DNA from: Coriaria nepalensis
Lineage: Eukaryota > Streptophyta > Magnoliopsida > Cucurbitales > Coriariaceae
Assembly (NCBI GenBank): GCA_027186245.1
Contig: CP114486.1
Span: forward strand, 7,144,501 to 7,208,500
Direction: 5' to 3'
Length of the DNA: 64,000 nt
The notes under the pieces are model-generated. The model ran no database searches and was not told where the DNA came from. It saw only the letters and a program-made list of their open reading frames with translations. Both the position numbers and the translations under genes were made by a program. This document shows, one piece after another, positions 35,885 to 49,000 of the stretch. How positions within the stretch are numbered: position 1 is the first letter of the stretch; every line of letters starts with the position of its first letter.

Positions 35885-36129
35885 TGCATGTGATCATTAG
35901 AGATTTAAGGCCAGCTATGCAAAAGGACAATTACCTAAGCAGCCAATCAATCAGGTCAGATGATTGGTTAGGTGTTGGTCTACTTCTAGACGAAAATTAC
36001 GCTAGCCGATTATTTTTTCGTCCATCCATTACTGAACAATTTTCCATCTACTTTCTAGATGATAATCAAGCTAGATGATTGTCAGTATAATTTGTAATAA
36101 TTGGCTGATTTTTATCTTAATGAGTCGAA

Positions 36130-37080
36130 ATATAGTAATAATAATATCTTTCTTTTTCAAATAAAATGCATTTCCATTCAGCTAGTTTGGCTGAACATCT
36201 TGAGGTTCCATAAAAGTTGCATAAAAAATCGGCCAAGGAAACCCTAACAAGTCATTTGGGCGGGATCTTGGTTGAACTACCTTGATTTGATTTCGCTAAT
36301 ATCCTTAATATCCTTAAGATACAAATGTTCCTTAAGGTTATCTCGAGTCATAGTAGCATGATCTCTATCATGGTTACCAGAGTGCATAACTCAAGATAAT
36401 AAATTTTATCATGATATACATATATAGAAAATATAATATTAATTCCAACAAAACCAATAAACATGATATATTAGTAACTAACTTATATTAATGATAATAA
36501 ATAATATCTTATTAATATCCATATAAAAATAGTATCATATAAAGTATTTTTGTCATCAGGTCAAAAATATGATTAATTTGACGAACATACACTGTCAAAC
36601 GCATTTGATCCAACATCTTTTACAAATCGTCCAAGTGATTAGCAACCTTGACTGTCTTTACCACTATGTTGTCAATATATACCTCCATTATGGTGATGAT
36701 CAAATCATGAAACATCACATTCATTGCCCTTGGGTGTTCTTTAGCTCGAAGGGTATAACAACCTTTTCGAACACTCCTATAGCGTTAGGACGCTAGAAAT
36801 TCATCTTATGAATGTCTTCATTGGCTAAGAGTATTTGATTATATCCGTAGTACCCGTCCATGAATGACAAAAGGCTCATGTCTAATTTCCCCATCTACCA
36901 ATAAATCGGCTGCCTGCATAAGATTCATCATTTAGGATGGTCACATTGAGCTTATGGAAGTCGATGGATATTCCAAACTTGTTTTTCATCTTAACAATGG
37001 GGCACTTTATTAAACATTCATTTGGAATCTCTAGAAATTCGAATAGAGTCAGGCCATAAGTAGGTCACCTTAAAGTTTTG
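36130..37080 (-). mobile_element. Ty3/gypsy Tat-type RT fragment, antisense, interrupted
   Basis: The minus strand reads KNKFGISIDFHKLN (about 36985-36945), then FMDGYYGYNQI and EDIHKMNF (about 36880-36800), GVFEKVVIPFELKN (about 36775-36730), and MEVYIDNIVVKTV, which holds the YIDD-like box as YIDN (about 36690-36650). The element resumes left of the copia insertion at about 36200-36330 with text like that at 5060-5120. The final catalytic Asp reads Asn in this frame. Confidence 0.65.
36340..36605 (-). mobile_element. copia X end fragment inserted in gypsy RT
   Basis: About 265 bases match 18140-18400 and 31740-32020 (shared words GCATGATCTCTATCAT, AATAAACATGATA, AACATACACT). It sits within the minus gypsy copy. 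Confidence 0.65.
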
Positions 37081-37422
37081 AGTTTGAAATTTATAGAAAC
37101 TATTCCTTAAACCTTACCTTGTAAAAGAAAAATAAAAGTTTTTGACTCCTTAAGTATCAAAGATTTAAATTAACTTATCATTTTTAATGGCTCTACCAAA
37201 CGGATCCTTAAGCCACTATTTCAGTTGTCAAGATTCTCCAAGAAGTATCGTCATTTTACCTATCGAGAAGCAACATGAGAAATGCTTGAGTAGAGTTATT
37301 CTTCCAAATGATTTGTTTTATACTCCAATAGAAATATGACTCATCATCTATAAACTTCTAAAAGATGATTTCTTCTAGTTTTATTTTTAACTCGGGAACT
37401 TCGCCGTATTTTTTGGAGTTCA

Positions 37423-37520
37423 ATTTTGACCCTCTCTGTATCATTCTAATTTAATTTATTTTCCTTATATTATAAACCCGTAGCTTATTTTAATACGATT
37501 TTACTTCTAAAAATGACCCA
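37423..37520. repeat. left arm of ~100-bp inverted repeat pair
   Basis: This arm matches the reverse complement of 39662-39760: shared words ATTTTGACCCT, TCATTCTAATTTAATTTA and ATTATAAA. About three quarters of positions agree by eye. No clear target-site duplication flanks the pair. Confidence 0.65.
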
Positions 37521-37969
37521 CTCTGGCTATTTCCGTCTCTGCTGCCGTCGCTTCTCTTCTGCAGCCACCTCCGGCTCCCTGCTATGGTATCTCTCTCCCC
37601 CTGTCGTTTCGAACAAACGAACGAAAATTCCAAAAGACTAATCATAATTACCCTTGGATCTCGAAACGAACAAAAATACAAAAGCGAAATGAAAAGGCGG
37701 ATCACACTGCCCCTAGCAGGAATGGCTGGAGTAGATTTTATCACGAAGTCAAAATTTCTTACAGTCATGTTAAAAAGTTTCTTCCGGTTGAAAACTATTA
37801 TACCATCATTATAGTATTTAAAACTGTATTTTTCTTTTTCTTTTTCTACTGAGACCTGGCTGTAGCTGTGTTATTCGTCTCATTAAGGGCACATGAAAGA
37901 ATTACTTTAATTTTCAAAAAAATAAAAAATAAAAAATGAAAGAATTACTTTGTGCCTAATCTTTTTCAG

Positions 37970-38245
37970 CTCATACCCCGCAACTCTGTGACAATGCTGG
38001 ATTTGATGCTACTGATGTGTTGAACAAATTACGACAAAAGCATGCACATCCTTCTGGTTGGGATTCTTTCCTCCTACCTTATAATTTCTATTTCTCATTT
38101 GGATATTATTATTAAAATGACCTCTTCTTTAACCTCTGCAGTCAGACGTCAGAAAATTGGACCTCTATTTCATTTGTCTTCCCCCATTTTTTTGGGACCT
38201 CTTCTTTGGGAGCTAGCAGTTGTGAAGGTTTTGGACTCTACTTGA
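37970..38245 (+). pseudogene. CCT7 (TCP-1 eta chaperonin) exon fragment
   Basis: After an AG acceptor at 37968-37969 the DNA encodes LIPR, then in a shifted frame [20 protein letters not shown] and HAHPSG (to 38056). This is the conserved C-terminal segment of the eta subunit of the cytosolic chaperonin CCT. A GT and intron-like DNA follow. At 38201-38245 LLWELAVVKVLDST and a stop match the next exon's FVWEPAVVKINA. One base is missing near 37980, and most of the second exon is lost. It is thus a non-functional gene fragment with an intron trace, not a processed copy. It lies between inverted repeats. Confidence 0.65.
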
Positions 38246-39285
38246 ACTCATCTAATATCCATTTCACAGTATATAAATGTTCTGACATTGTTGCTGTATG
38301 TTAAAAGTTACTTGTTCAGACAGACTAATAGGCAATAACTATAACAGTCTGTTCTTCTCTCACAATGTTTCAAAAATTTGGAGGTGATCAAGAAGAGAGA
38401 GAAAGAGGAGAGACGGAAAAGATATAAATACTAGGATTCATGATAAGCAGATCGATGCTAATGCATGAAAATGAAATATAAATATATATTTTTTCTATGC
38501 CTTTTGAAAATTTTAAAAGTTTTTTCTATATTTTTTAACATGTTTTTTTATGTTAGATATTGAAAATAAGTTGAAAGAGTGTGATTGACTTCATCAAAAC
38601 TACTATAACAACTTCTACAATTAATTGATCAATATTATTTATTTTATCTTATGTAATTATATATTTAATTTTATTTTTTTCATGATTTTGTCAAAATTTA
38701 GATTACTCGTTTAGAGATTAGGCATGATGGGGGAGTCATAATATTCTTCTCAAAGCATGGAGAGGTCTATCGTCTAGAAGACTTGATGGGAAGTAGGGTA
38801 TACTCCATGATGGAAAGTAGGAAATATGACATATTTCCTTGTTACCAACGGTGTAAACGAGTAATGTGTATTTGAAAGAAGTTTTGTAAGCTGGCCCAGT
38901 CTATTTATAGATTTTGGAAGAAGTTTTAGAGTTTGTATAGGAATCTAAGAATTCTATATCCGTAAAAGAATGAAGTGGAAGTGAGATGATACGCTATTTT
39001 GTTTGATGTATGTTTTTATTTTGTGATGTATTTTTTATTTGCAAGTTATTATGTTGTCCAAATTTTATTCCAAGTCGACGAGGAAGGAAATATGCATAGT
39101 ATTGGTTAATAATTATATAATAGAACATTATTTTTACTTTATATGAAGTTCATGAATAAATGAATAAGTAAAATATAAAGGTTGGGTAGTCCAATAACCA
39201 TCCGATCAGGTCTGTTATTATAATAGTTGATCGGTTATCTAATAATCCAATAACTAAATTGAGAAAATTGGACCAGTTTAAAACC

Positions 39286-39701
39286 GGTCCGAAACTGATA
39301 AAATTGGGCCATGTTCACACCTAATGGTCATTATGGGCAAGATGTAGATAATTTTTAGAGGTAAATACGTATTTAAAATAGGTCAATTTAGACTATAGGA
39401 GTTGCCCGAGTAATTGGGCAGAGATAACTCCCTAGGATTATCCGGTTCAAGCCATCTGCTTTACACTTTAGATTATGCTCCATACTTGATAATATAATGA
39501 GTCAAATTGCTTTCCCATGTTTATATCTCATAGCCAAAGTCGCGTGAATAAATTCTCCGAATTTTTAAAATAAAATAAAAAGTACGCCAATTTATAGACT
39601 GCCCCGAAATTGATAAATCCGGTCCATGTTCACTCCTAGTGGCCATCATGGGCAAGATGTGGATAAGTTTTAGAGATAAATACATATTTAAAATAAGTTA
39701 A
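39286..39701. repeat. pair of ~100-bp direct repeats
   Basis: Copies at 39286-39387 and 39600-39701 share GGTCC-like starts, CCATGTTCAC, ATGGGCAAGATGT and AAATA ends. The second copy overlaps the right inverted-repeat arm, so they may be subterminal repeats of the same element. Confidence 0.7.
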
Positions 39702-39760
39702 GGTTTTATAATGCAAGTAAATTAAATTAAATTAGAATGACAGATCTACAGGGTCAAAAT
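39662..39760. repeat. right arm of ~100-bp inverted repeat pair
   Basis: Reverse complement of 37423-37520; the outermost shared word is GGGTCAAAAT at 39751-39760. Confidence 0.65.
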
Positions 39761-39886
39761 AGAAAGAAGAATTTTTTTTAAAAAAGTTTAGCTCGTGTAT
39801 CATACTTGTATTGAAATATATTAAGAATGATGTAGAATAACTCTCCCTAAGAATTTCTCGAAAGGAAAACACTAATAGCTGCGACT

Positions 39887-39892
39887 TTTATT
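39887..39892 (-). promoter_or_regulatory. poly(A) signal of UXE gene
   Basis: AATAAA on the minus strand about 170 bases past the UXE stop codon. Confidence 0.5.
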
Positions 39893-40059
39893 GATCAACC
39901 TTTTTCTCCCTCGTAAGCTACTACTGCCAGAACTTCTGATAATGAGATAACATTCATCCCCTACCTTCTCTTACTGAAACATAGAAACCTGGCTGCATCA
40001 CTGCCACACATAAGGCATCTCCTTAAGTGATTTCCTGGGAGAAGATATGGACTAAAAGC

Positions 40060-43000
40060 TCAATGGGGCATGGCAAAAGAGGTTCCATAACCATCACGGT
40101 AATCCTTTTGCCACCTCCATGCGACCTGTAAACTTTCTTGAAGATCAGTGTACTGTGCAGTCCAGTTGAGTTCACGCAATATCTTAGTAGGGTCACTGTA
40201 CACTTCGGCATAATCTCCAGGCCGACGGGGAAAATAATCTACTTTGATATCCACCCCTGTTGCCTTCTTACACGCCTCCACAAACTCCCTTACTGATCTG
40301 CCTGATAACAGAAGCACACAAAATCACACATCACAATAACAAACTTGCTGCATATGATGTGAAGAATGAAATCCGCACACGGAAAATTATACTAGGAAAA
40401 CAAACAGAAAAAGATAAGAAAAATAAAAATTCTCTGGTAACCTTTTCCAGTGCCAACGTTATAAATTCCAACTTTACTAGGAACTGCCTTCTCGAGAGCT
40501 TTCACATGAGCATCGACCAGATCAGTGACATCAATATAATCCCGTATGCAAGTACCATCATGTGTTTTGTAATCTGTTCCTTTAACCTGGCAATGAGAAA
40601 ATCACTAAGGCTCCAACAATGTCCTCTGCTTTTACATACAAAAAATTTATGATAAAACAAGGATTTTTTGTCTCTCAAATATATGTTTCGTTTTCCTTTG
40701 GTGTGTGTAACTCGGGGGAGGGGAGGGGAGGGGTGGGTAAGGAACCTACTTTCCAAAAAAAAAGGTGGGTAGGGAACCTTTGGGTTAGGAAAATCTAACA
40801 GGGGATGTGAAAGATTTCAGTTAGGTCTAACTATCAGAGGGCCCTCTCTCAAATATAGATATATTAATGAGTGAAAAGTAATACAATCACTTATGGAAAC
40901 CAGCACCTTGAGTCCAGGAATAATGCCACGAGCGGCATCAAAACAAGCACCCGAAATACGTCCGTGCTCCCGAAGTTCAGGTCTGGGGGCTTCGCCTAAT
41001 CTACCCTCTGGATCTGAGCCAATCACATTGAAATACCTGGGAATTTACCAGGAAATTAAAACCAACTTCCATAATAATGAGGATGACTAGTTCTGAGTTT
41101 TCAGATTCGTTGGACTAGAAATTGAAATGGATAATTGTTGTTGCTCAGGGTAAATGTCAGTAACGGCAAATCAGACTGCTTGTATGTGATAAGCACGTCC
41201 CATCACTACTCCTAAAGTAGTTGGAGCCTGCTACTACGATGCTGAATATTCCATTTAACGTTCCAAAGCAAGTACATTCACCTAGACAGCACATTTTAAC
41301 ATTTCAATGGGAAAACAAAAGGCTTAAGAATCTGCTGAGGAGGGAAGCTTCTTAGAAGTTATACTCCATCCAAAAAAGTGAATCACATCAAAAAATCGTT
41401 AGATTTGAAATTTAAGAAGCAAACTTTAGGAATGTATTTCAAAAAACACTCCAGTTTTCATTTATACCTCCAGTTTCATGTTACAAGTGATTTTCTAAAC
41501 CCTTCTATCAAAAATATTCACCCACACCGGGTGTGGCAAGCAGGTGTGAAAATTTCCGAGGTGCAAACAAAACTTTTCCTCCTTTTATAATACCTTGATC
41601 CAGAAAAACACCCCAAGGAAACATTTTTTTTAAAACAAGCAAATAGATACCTGAAAAGGGTTATATATTTGGTTTCTACGTTTGCTTAATTGGGAAACTT
41701 CTTGCCAAACATACTTTTATTCTTATAGAATTTTGATAGGACCCAATCTAAAATTATAGAATTAGGGCTAATCTTTATTATGCGGTCAAGAAAATAACAT
41801 AGTTTGGCCTACTATCCGAGAAGTATACCGTCTCTCTCTAAGAGTTCTTACTCTTCAAAATTCTCAATATCCTAACCCTAATCAAGAACTACTAATTAAC
41901 CTACTAATCACTAATTACTAAAATAGCCCTCACTAATAATAATAACTATAACATAATAATAATGATTATATTAGGTTCTATTACGTCTAACATAAGTCTT
42001 AATAATCGATGGTCTAATATTACTCTTCTCCCAATGAGACACCTTGTCCTCAAAATGAAAATCCGGAAACTGTTGTGTGATGGAAGAGTATGTTTCCCAT
42101 GTGACATCGTGGAGCGGCATATCCTTCCACTTAATCAAGACATCCAATGGAGCCTTCGGTCCCGACGCCCTAACCCCACATAGGTCATCCGGTTCCAACA
42201 ACACCTCCATATTTGCTGTCAAATTCGGTGGTAGTGTTGGAAAGGCCACGTGAGTTCCAATTGCCTTGTGGAGCTGAGATACATGGAAAATTAGATGAAT
42301 TGCTGTTGTGGTCGGTAACACAAGCCGATAGGCTACTGCCCTGATCCGCGCAGCCACTTCGTAAGGCCCGAAATAGCGTGCTGATAATTTCTCATTCCGC
42401 CTCCTCGCTACGGATTTCTGCCGGTATGGCCGAAGCTTCAAGAAAACCCAATCTCCCACTCTGAAATGAACCTCCCGCCAATGCTTATCGACCTCCAGTT
42501 TCATCTGATGCCGAGCCTTCGCTAAGTGCCCCTTTGACTCATCTAAATAATCATCCCTCGCCTCTAAATATTGCTACGTCCATAACGGATCAATGGAGGT
42601 GGATCGCGCCCGTAAAGGATGCGGAATGGAGTGGTCTGCGAGGCCGTGTGAAAGGGTGTTGTACCAATACTCGGCCCATGCCAACCACTTAGCCCAAGCC
42701 GAGGGGTATCTGACACGAAACACCGCAAGTACGTCTCCAAACAGCGATTAACCACTTCAGTCTGACCATCCGTTTAGGGGTGATAGGTGGAACTCCGCTT
42801 CAACGCTGTCCCTTGTAACCGAAAAAGTTCCTTCCAAAACTAGCTCAAAAAAAACTTTGTCGTGATCGGGCACAATGGCCTCCGGCATCCCGTGTAGGCG
42901 GACGACGTCTCTCATGAAAGTCGTGGCTACAGTCAAAGCGGCACAAAATGTGCATACTTGCTAAGACGGTCAACTACCACCAAAATGACGGTATAGCCTT

Positions 43001-46000
43001 CCGATCTCGGTAACCCATCAATAAAGTCTATACTCACTTCCTCCGATACCTTTTGGGGCAGCTGTAGAGGTTGGAGTAATCCCGCCAGGGAAATAGCCGC
43101 ATATTTGTTTCGTTGGCAAACTTCACAACGTGCCACAAAATGCTCCACATCTTTCTTCATACCCACCTAATACAATTCCGCCGCCAAACGCTTATAAGTC
43201 TTTAATACCCCGAGTGTCCCCGATTGCACTACCATGGAACTCGTGCAACAGTTGCAATATGTGCACCAACGATTTCGTAATCACGATGCGCCCTTGGTAA
43301 CAAAGCTGCCCCCCCCCCCCACAACCGTGTAATCGGGATACCCATCACTACCCCGTTGAACTGCCTCTCTAATCTTGCGCAACTCGGAATCTGCCACCGC
43401 TTCCGACTCAAGGTTCGTGACATCTAATACCCGAGGAATCGATAGTGCCGCTAAGTGGGGTCCATCTACGCGCCTAGACAACGCATCTACAGCCTTATTG
43501 TCCAATCCCGGACGATATTGTATCTCAAAATCATAGCCCAACAGTTTGGACAGCCAGCGTTGATGATCCTCGGCAACCATGCATTGTTCCAACAGGTATT
43601 TCAAGCTTCTCTAATCCGTGCGGACTACAAACCTCTGTCCCAATAGATACGGTCTCCATTTTTGGACTGCGAACACAATAGCCATGAGCTCACATTCATA
43701 AACGGATTTAAGGCGGGCGTGCACTGTCAAAACCTGACTGAAATATGCTATCAGTCGCTGATTTTGCATAAGGACAGCCTCTAATCCATAGCCAGAGGCA
43801 TCGGTTTCCACGATGAAGGTCGCAGTGAAGTCCGGCAATGCGAGAACCGGAACACTAGCCATTGCTCACTTTAATTCTTCGAAAGCCTCAGTTGCCAATT
43901 CGCCCCAACAGAAATAATCGTTTTTGAGTTGATCTGTTAATGGCCACGCTATCGTGCCATACCCCTTGACGAATTTCCGATAATATCCGATCAAACTCAA
44001 AAATCCTCTCAACTCCTTTAGTGTCTTCGGTGTCGGCCAATTTAACATTGTCGCAACCTTGGCTCAATCCGCCGAAACCTCCTCACCCGAAACAATGTGA
44101 CCCAACTACTCAACACTAGGTTGACCGAAAGTACACTTCTTCGCATTCGCATATAATTGTTGACCCCATAATTCCGTCAACACGACCGCCAAATGGCCCA
44201 AATGCTCCTTGGTAGAACGGCTATAGATCAAGATGTCGTCAAAGAAGATAAGCACAAACTTCCTCAAATACGACTGAAATACCTTGTTCATGAGCAATTG
44301 AAATGTTGTCGGGGCGTTGGTAAGGCCAAAAGGCATCACGAGGAACTCATAATGTCCCGCATGAGTTCGAAAAGCGGTCTTGGCTGCATCTTCCCGCCGC
44401 ATTCAAATTTGGTGATAACCCGATTTCAAATCTAATTTGGAGAACACGCTATCTCAGTGTAACTCATCCAACAGTTCGTCAATGACCAGAATAGGAAATT
44501 TATCCGGTACAGTCCCTTGTTCAAAGCTCGGTAATCCACACAAAACCGCCAACTTCCGTCTTTCTTCTTAACCAACAAAATCGAGCTAGAGAATGGGCTC
44601 ATACTGGACTGTATAATGCCGACTTCTAACATTTCGTGCACCAATCTCTCGATCTCATCCTTCTGCGCCTGCGGGTAACGATAAAGTCGCACATTAATTG
44701 GTGAAACCCCCTTGTTCAACACTATAGCATGCCCGTGGTCCCTTTTTGGGGGCAGCCTTTCGGGCATCCTAAAAACATCGCCAAATCTGTCCACAACCTC
44801 CTGCACAGCCTTTTCAATCGCGCCGCCCACCTTCGGATCCCCATCAATCTGCGGATTCACCTCGATAAGGAACCCTTGTCCTTCACGCTCAATAGTCTGC
44901 AGTATCGTTTTCAAGGCTACTAGAGTCTTACATAGACTCAGATCCCCTTCTAGCCTCACAGTCTGCCCCCTACTCCGAAACTTCATCTTTAATAGCTTCC
45001 AGTTCAGTGTCTTTTCACCCATCGAACTCAACCATTTTATTCCCAGAATCACATTCGAACTGCCCAAGTATAAAGGCAAGAAGTCGTCAATTACTTCCAA
45101 CCCTTGCATCACTAATCGTAGGTTCTTGTAGGCTCCCGCACTCTATACCGTAGTATCGGTGCCCAGAGTTATCCCATGGTTGCCCATTCCATCAGTTCTA
45201 AGCCTAGTTTCAGAATCACTCGGTTGGAGATGTAATTGTGGGTGGCCCCACTATCAATAAGAACCATTACGCTCTGCCCCCCAATTTTCCTTTTTAGCTT
45301 CATGGTGTGGTAGGGAGTAAATCCGACCATCGAGTTAAGCGACACTTCAGCCAAGTCTAGGTGGTGATGCACCGAATCCTCCTCCCTCTCCTCGTCCGTT
45401 TTTACCTCATCATCATCCTTATCATTGACCATTAACACCTGGAGCCTCCTCTCCTTACAACGGTGCCCGGGCGAGAATTTCTCGTCGCAACGAAAATACA
45501 ACCCCTTAGCTCTTTTATTCGCATATCGGTCTCTGTCAACCTCTTGAAACTCCCCTCTGGGCGGTTTCCGACTCTCCTCTCTCTCGGAGCCTCCTTACCA
45601 ACGGTGACGATTTGAGTCCGAGCGTTATAGTTCCTGGAATAGCTTTTTGTAACCATACTGCCAATGTAATTTTTTGCTACTTTTTTGGCATTTTTCTTCT
45701 CCTCCACTTGTAATGCCAAGTCCATGTACTCCCCAAGTCCTTGCGGCCGAAGCAACCTCAAAGCCGCCCAAATTTTCGACTTCAACCCTTTGAGAAAATT
45801 TCCCTCCAAAACCTCAGGAGAGACACCCGTTAAAGGACCAAAAAGCAACTCAAACTTCTCCCGATATTCCAAAATTGTCCCCTCTTGGCGAAGGGCTAAT
45901 AACTGTTCGTATAAGTCCCCATCTTGCGAGGTCCGAAACCTTACCATTACCCGTTGCTTGAATTCCACCCACGACCCAATGGGTTGGCAATGCTCGCACC

Positions 46001-49000
46001 ATTGGAACCATGACAACGCCGGCCCCTCTGAACAAAGACCCACTGCCTGCAACTTTTCCTCTTCGGAGAGCCCCTTTACTGCGAATCTTTCCATCCTATA
46101 GACCCATGCAATTGCATTCTCGTCTTCAAAGATAGGCATTTTTCAGCCTGTGAATCTGCGGTTCAACCCACATTCTCCCCTGCCCCGCCACATACTGCTC
46201 GTGGCCCGCCCATGGAGGTTCCGCCGGAACCTTAAAATCAGCCCTTGACATCTGTACCTCACCGCTTGCGGCGGTTCCGGCCGCAAACCCACCTGCCAGT
46301 GCTTGCTCTATGCGCTGACCCGTTTCGGCCGACCCCCACTGAGGCGCTACCGCCCTCAGCCCGCTGCCCAGGTCACCACTAGCCTGACCGTCGAGGCCCC
46401 CCCCCCCCACGGCGCCGCCTGCCCACAGTTCCCCCCCTGCAGCCTACTCGCTTCCCTCGCGAGCACCCTGGCTGCCGTCTCCCTCGATTTCCCCTGCTGC
46501 CTAACCGCCCATTGGTTGATCAGGGTTTGACAATGAACTTGCATCTCGGTCAGTTTCAGCAACATCGCTTCCAACAACGAAAATTGTTGCTGCACTGTCG
46601 AGAAGTGTTCCGCGATTGTTGTTTTGATCGTCAATACTTCGCTCTCCAATTTTTCCTTCAGTGCTTCTACTTTCTTCGCAGCCATTGTTGTTCGAGTGCT
46701 CTGATACCAATTTGATAGGACCCAATCTAGAATTATAGAACTAGGGCTAATCTTTATTATGTGATCAAGAAAATAACATAGGTTGGCCTACTATCCGAAA
46801 AGTAGATTGTCTCTCCCTAAGAGTTCTTACTCTTCAAAATTCCCAATACCCTAACGCTAATCAAGAACTGCTAATTAACCTACTAATCACTAATTACTAA
46901 AATAGCTCTCACTAATAATAATAACTATAATATAATAATAATGATTATATTAGGTTCTAGTACGCCTAACATAAGTCTTAATAATCTAGGGTCTAACAAA
47001 TTCTTAGAAAAGTCAATGTGACTTCAAAAAATGATACTTCTCAAACCCACATAGCACATGAAATAGAGAGAGAGAATACGAGAGACCAACACCCCAAGAG
47101 AGAAGTTTGTTATGCACCAGAAAACTTAAAACAGGAAACTATAGTTATGCCCCATTAGAGGGAGAGGGCTAATAATTTGTCCAAAAAAAAATAAAATAGG
47201 AGAAATGAACTAAGTGGCATGCACAATGGCTTTCAAGAAAAGGTGAAATTCACCACGACAAAATAGTACAGTAGGTGGAATAGATTCTATCTAACTTCAA
47301 GTTAAAATATATTTGGAACTTTCGAAATCTCAAATGGCGCTGAAAAAAATATGTACGTCAAGAAATAGAACTCAACAGAGAAGAATCAAATAGGTAATTG
47401 GAATAGATATTTTATTCAAAGGGCCCAAGTTCGAGGAAATGACGACGAGGCAAAGAGAGAAAAGAAAGCAAGGAAATGAACAAAGTTTTACAAAACAAGT
47501 ATCTATTGACATAACTACCTCAGGATCATGACTGCCATATTTGAATTTTTGGAAAAGTCCAGGATGATATCTTCAGCCATCTTCTTGGCTTTTCCATAAG
47601 GATTAATGGGAACCTGCATTCTCGCAATCAAGTCAATCAAATTTTCACCAAAGGGAAGACCCATATTTTACCAAATTATTCCTAGACGATAACTGAATCA
47701 AAGAACATTATCAACAAAAAGTCATACTTTTATAGCAAGATATCTAAATTTAACTTCTACAGATCTCACCTGCGATGTTTCTTCAGTAATGGGCATTTTT
47801 TCGGGTTCCCCATAGGTTGCACATGTACTAGAATATATTAACGTCTTTACACCATGTGTTTCCATGCACTCTAAAACGGTTAAGGTATTCGATGTAATAT
47901 TGTGATAGTACCTACACAACAAGATTGATCATGATATGGAGTGAAAATATTTAAGGTTAATTTAGAGATTGACTCAGAATATAGGATATTTAAGGTGGAA
48001 GATGCAATATTTTGAAATAAAGGAATATATGATATAGTATCCACTTTTCAAGAATAGGAGCCCTGATACTGCATATCTTGGTATGGTTCTACGTTATTCC
48101 TTTCATCAGAAATTTGTTATTATAAAAAGTACAAGTGAAAAGGGTATGCAGAATTAAATTAAAAGAAAAATAAAAAAATGAACCCAAAAACAAACCGAAA
48201 GCAAAATATAATAATATTGTGAAAAAAATATCAAAAAAAGGATTCTTCCTAAAAGACTCACTGAATAAGTCTTAGTAACAAGCAAAATTCAGTCTAGGAT
48301 ATTGAGGAAGCAGAATAACTGACCACCTAAACACTTTGGCTTATTTTCTATTAAAATAAAAAAATATAATAAAAAAAATTAAAGATTGCAACTCCTCTAG
48401 TGTTCCTTAGAGCCTTTTTCACTGTTCCGGAAAAAAATTAAGATGGGTAAACTGGCACTTACAATATTAGACATGTTGAAGGGAATTGGAAGACTTTCAA
48501 ATGTAGGACACTTAAGGGGGAAATAGAGTTTGTACATTAAGATATGATAATAACAAGAAATTTAACTATTAGCTCCACACTAGTACGATCTAGGTCTCAC
48601 ACTTATGTTCTAGGAATCAGACCATCTAAAGCTTCTACCACGTGGCTCTGTCATGGAATATAACTAACCAACAAATATTAAGCGGTAACTTCCAAAGCAA
48701 TGGATCAGGATCTGACCATCGTTGAGAGTAATAAACTTTTTTGGACACAGTGGAATACCACCAAAATGGGCTATTAAATTCTTTACAAACTTCAACACTC
48801 ACTTACAAAACATTATTATCAATATTACTGAGCTCTACACATCTTATTTATAAACACAGCTTTACACATCTTACAAACTACACATTAACGCCTCCACAGA
48901 GTGGGATCTCAGTTGTTGAGGTTTGTTAACACTTGCCTGATCAATTGCAATCTTTGAAAGACAGTTATAATTTATTTATATTCTAGATTCTGATATATGT

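Larger units (their letters stand above)
38250..39885. other. AT-rich spacer with direct and inverted repeats
   Basis: No coding signal. A ~100-bp direct repeat occurs at 39286-39387 and 39600-39701 (shared words TGGGCAAGATGT, TTTAGAG, TATTTAAAATA). The right arm of the inverted repeat is 39662-39760. Confidence 0.6.
41734..46998 (-). mobile_element. Ty3/gypsy chromovirus in UXE intron 7, both LTRs
   Basis: LTRs of equal length (286 bases) lie at 41734-42019 and 46713-46998. The flanks AATTT (41729-41733) and AATTC (46999-47003) match at four of five bases, a likely target-site duplication. A tRNA-Met primer site abuts the right LTR and a purine-rich tract (TTGGGAGAAGAG, minus) abuts the left LTR. 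The order gag, protease, RT, RNase H, integrase, chromodomain reads on the minus strand. The LTRs differ at about 21 sites by eye (about 7%). Frameshifts and stops break the coding part, so it is dead but structurally complete. Confidence 0.93.

Noticed and set aside
44712..45131. 139-codon plus-strand open frame
   Set aside because: Exact shadow of the chromovirus protease-RT frame on the other strand.
45685..46101. 138-codon plus-strand open frame
   Set aside because: Shadow of chromovirus gag.
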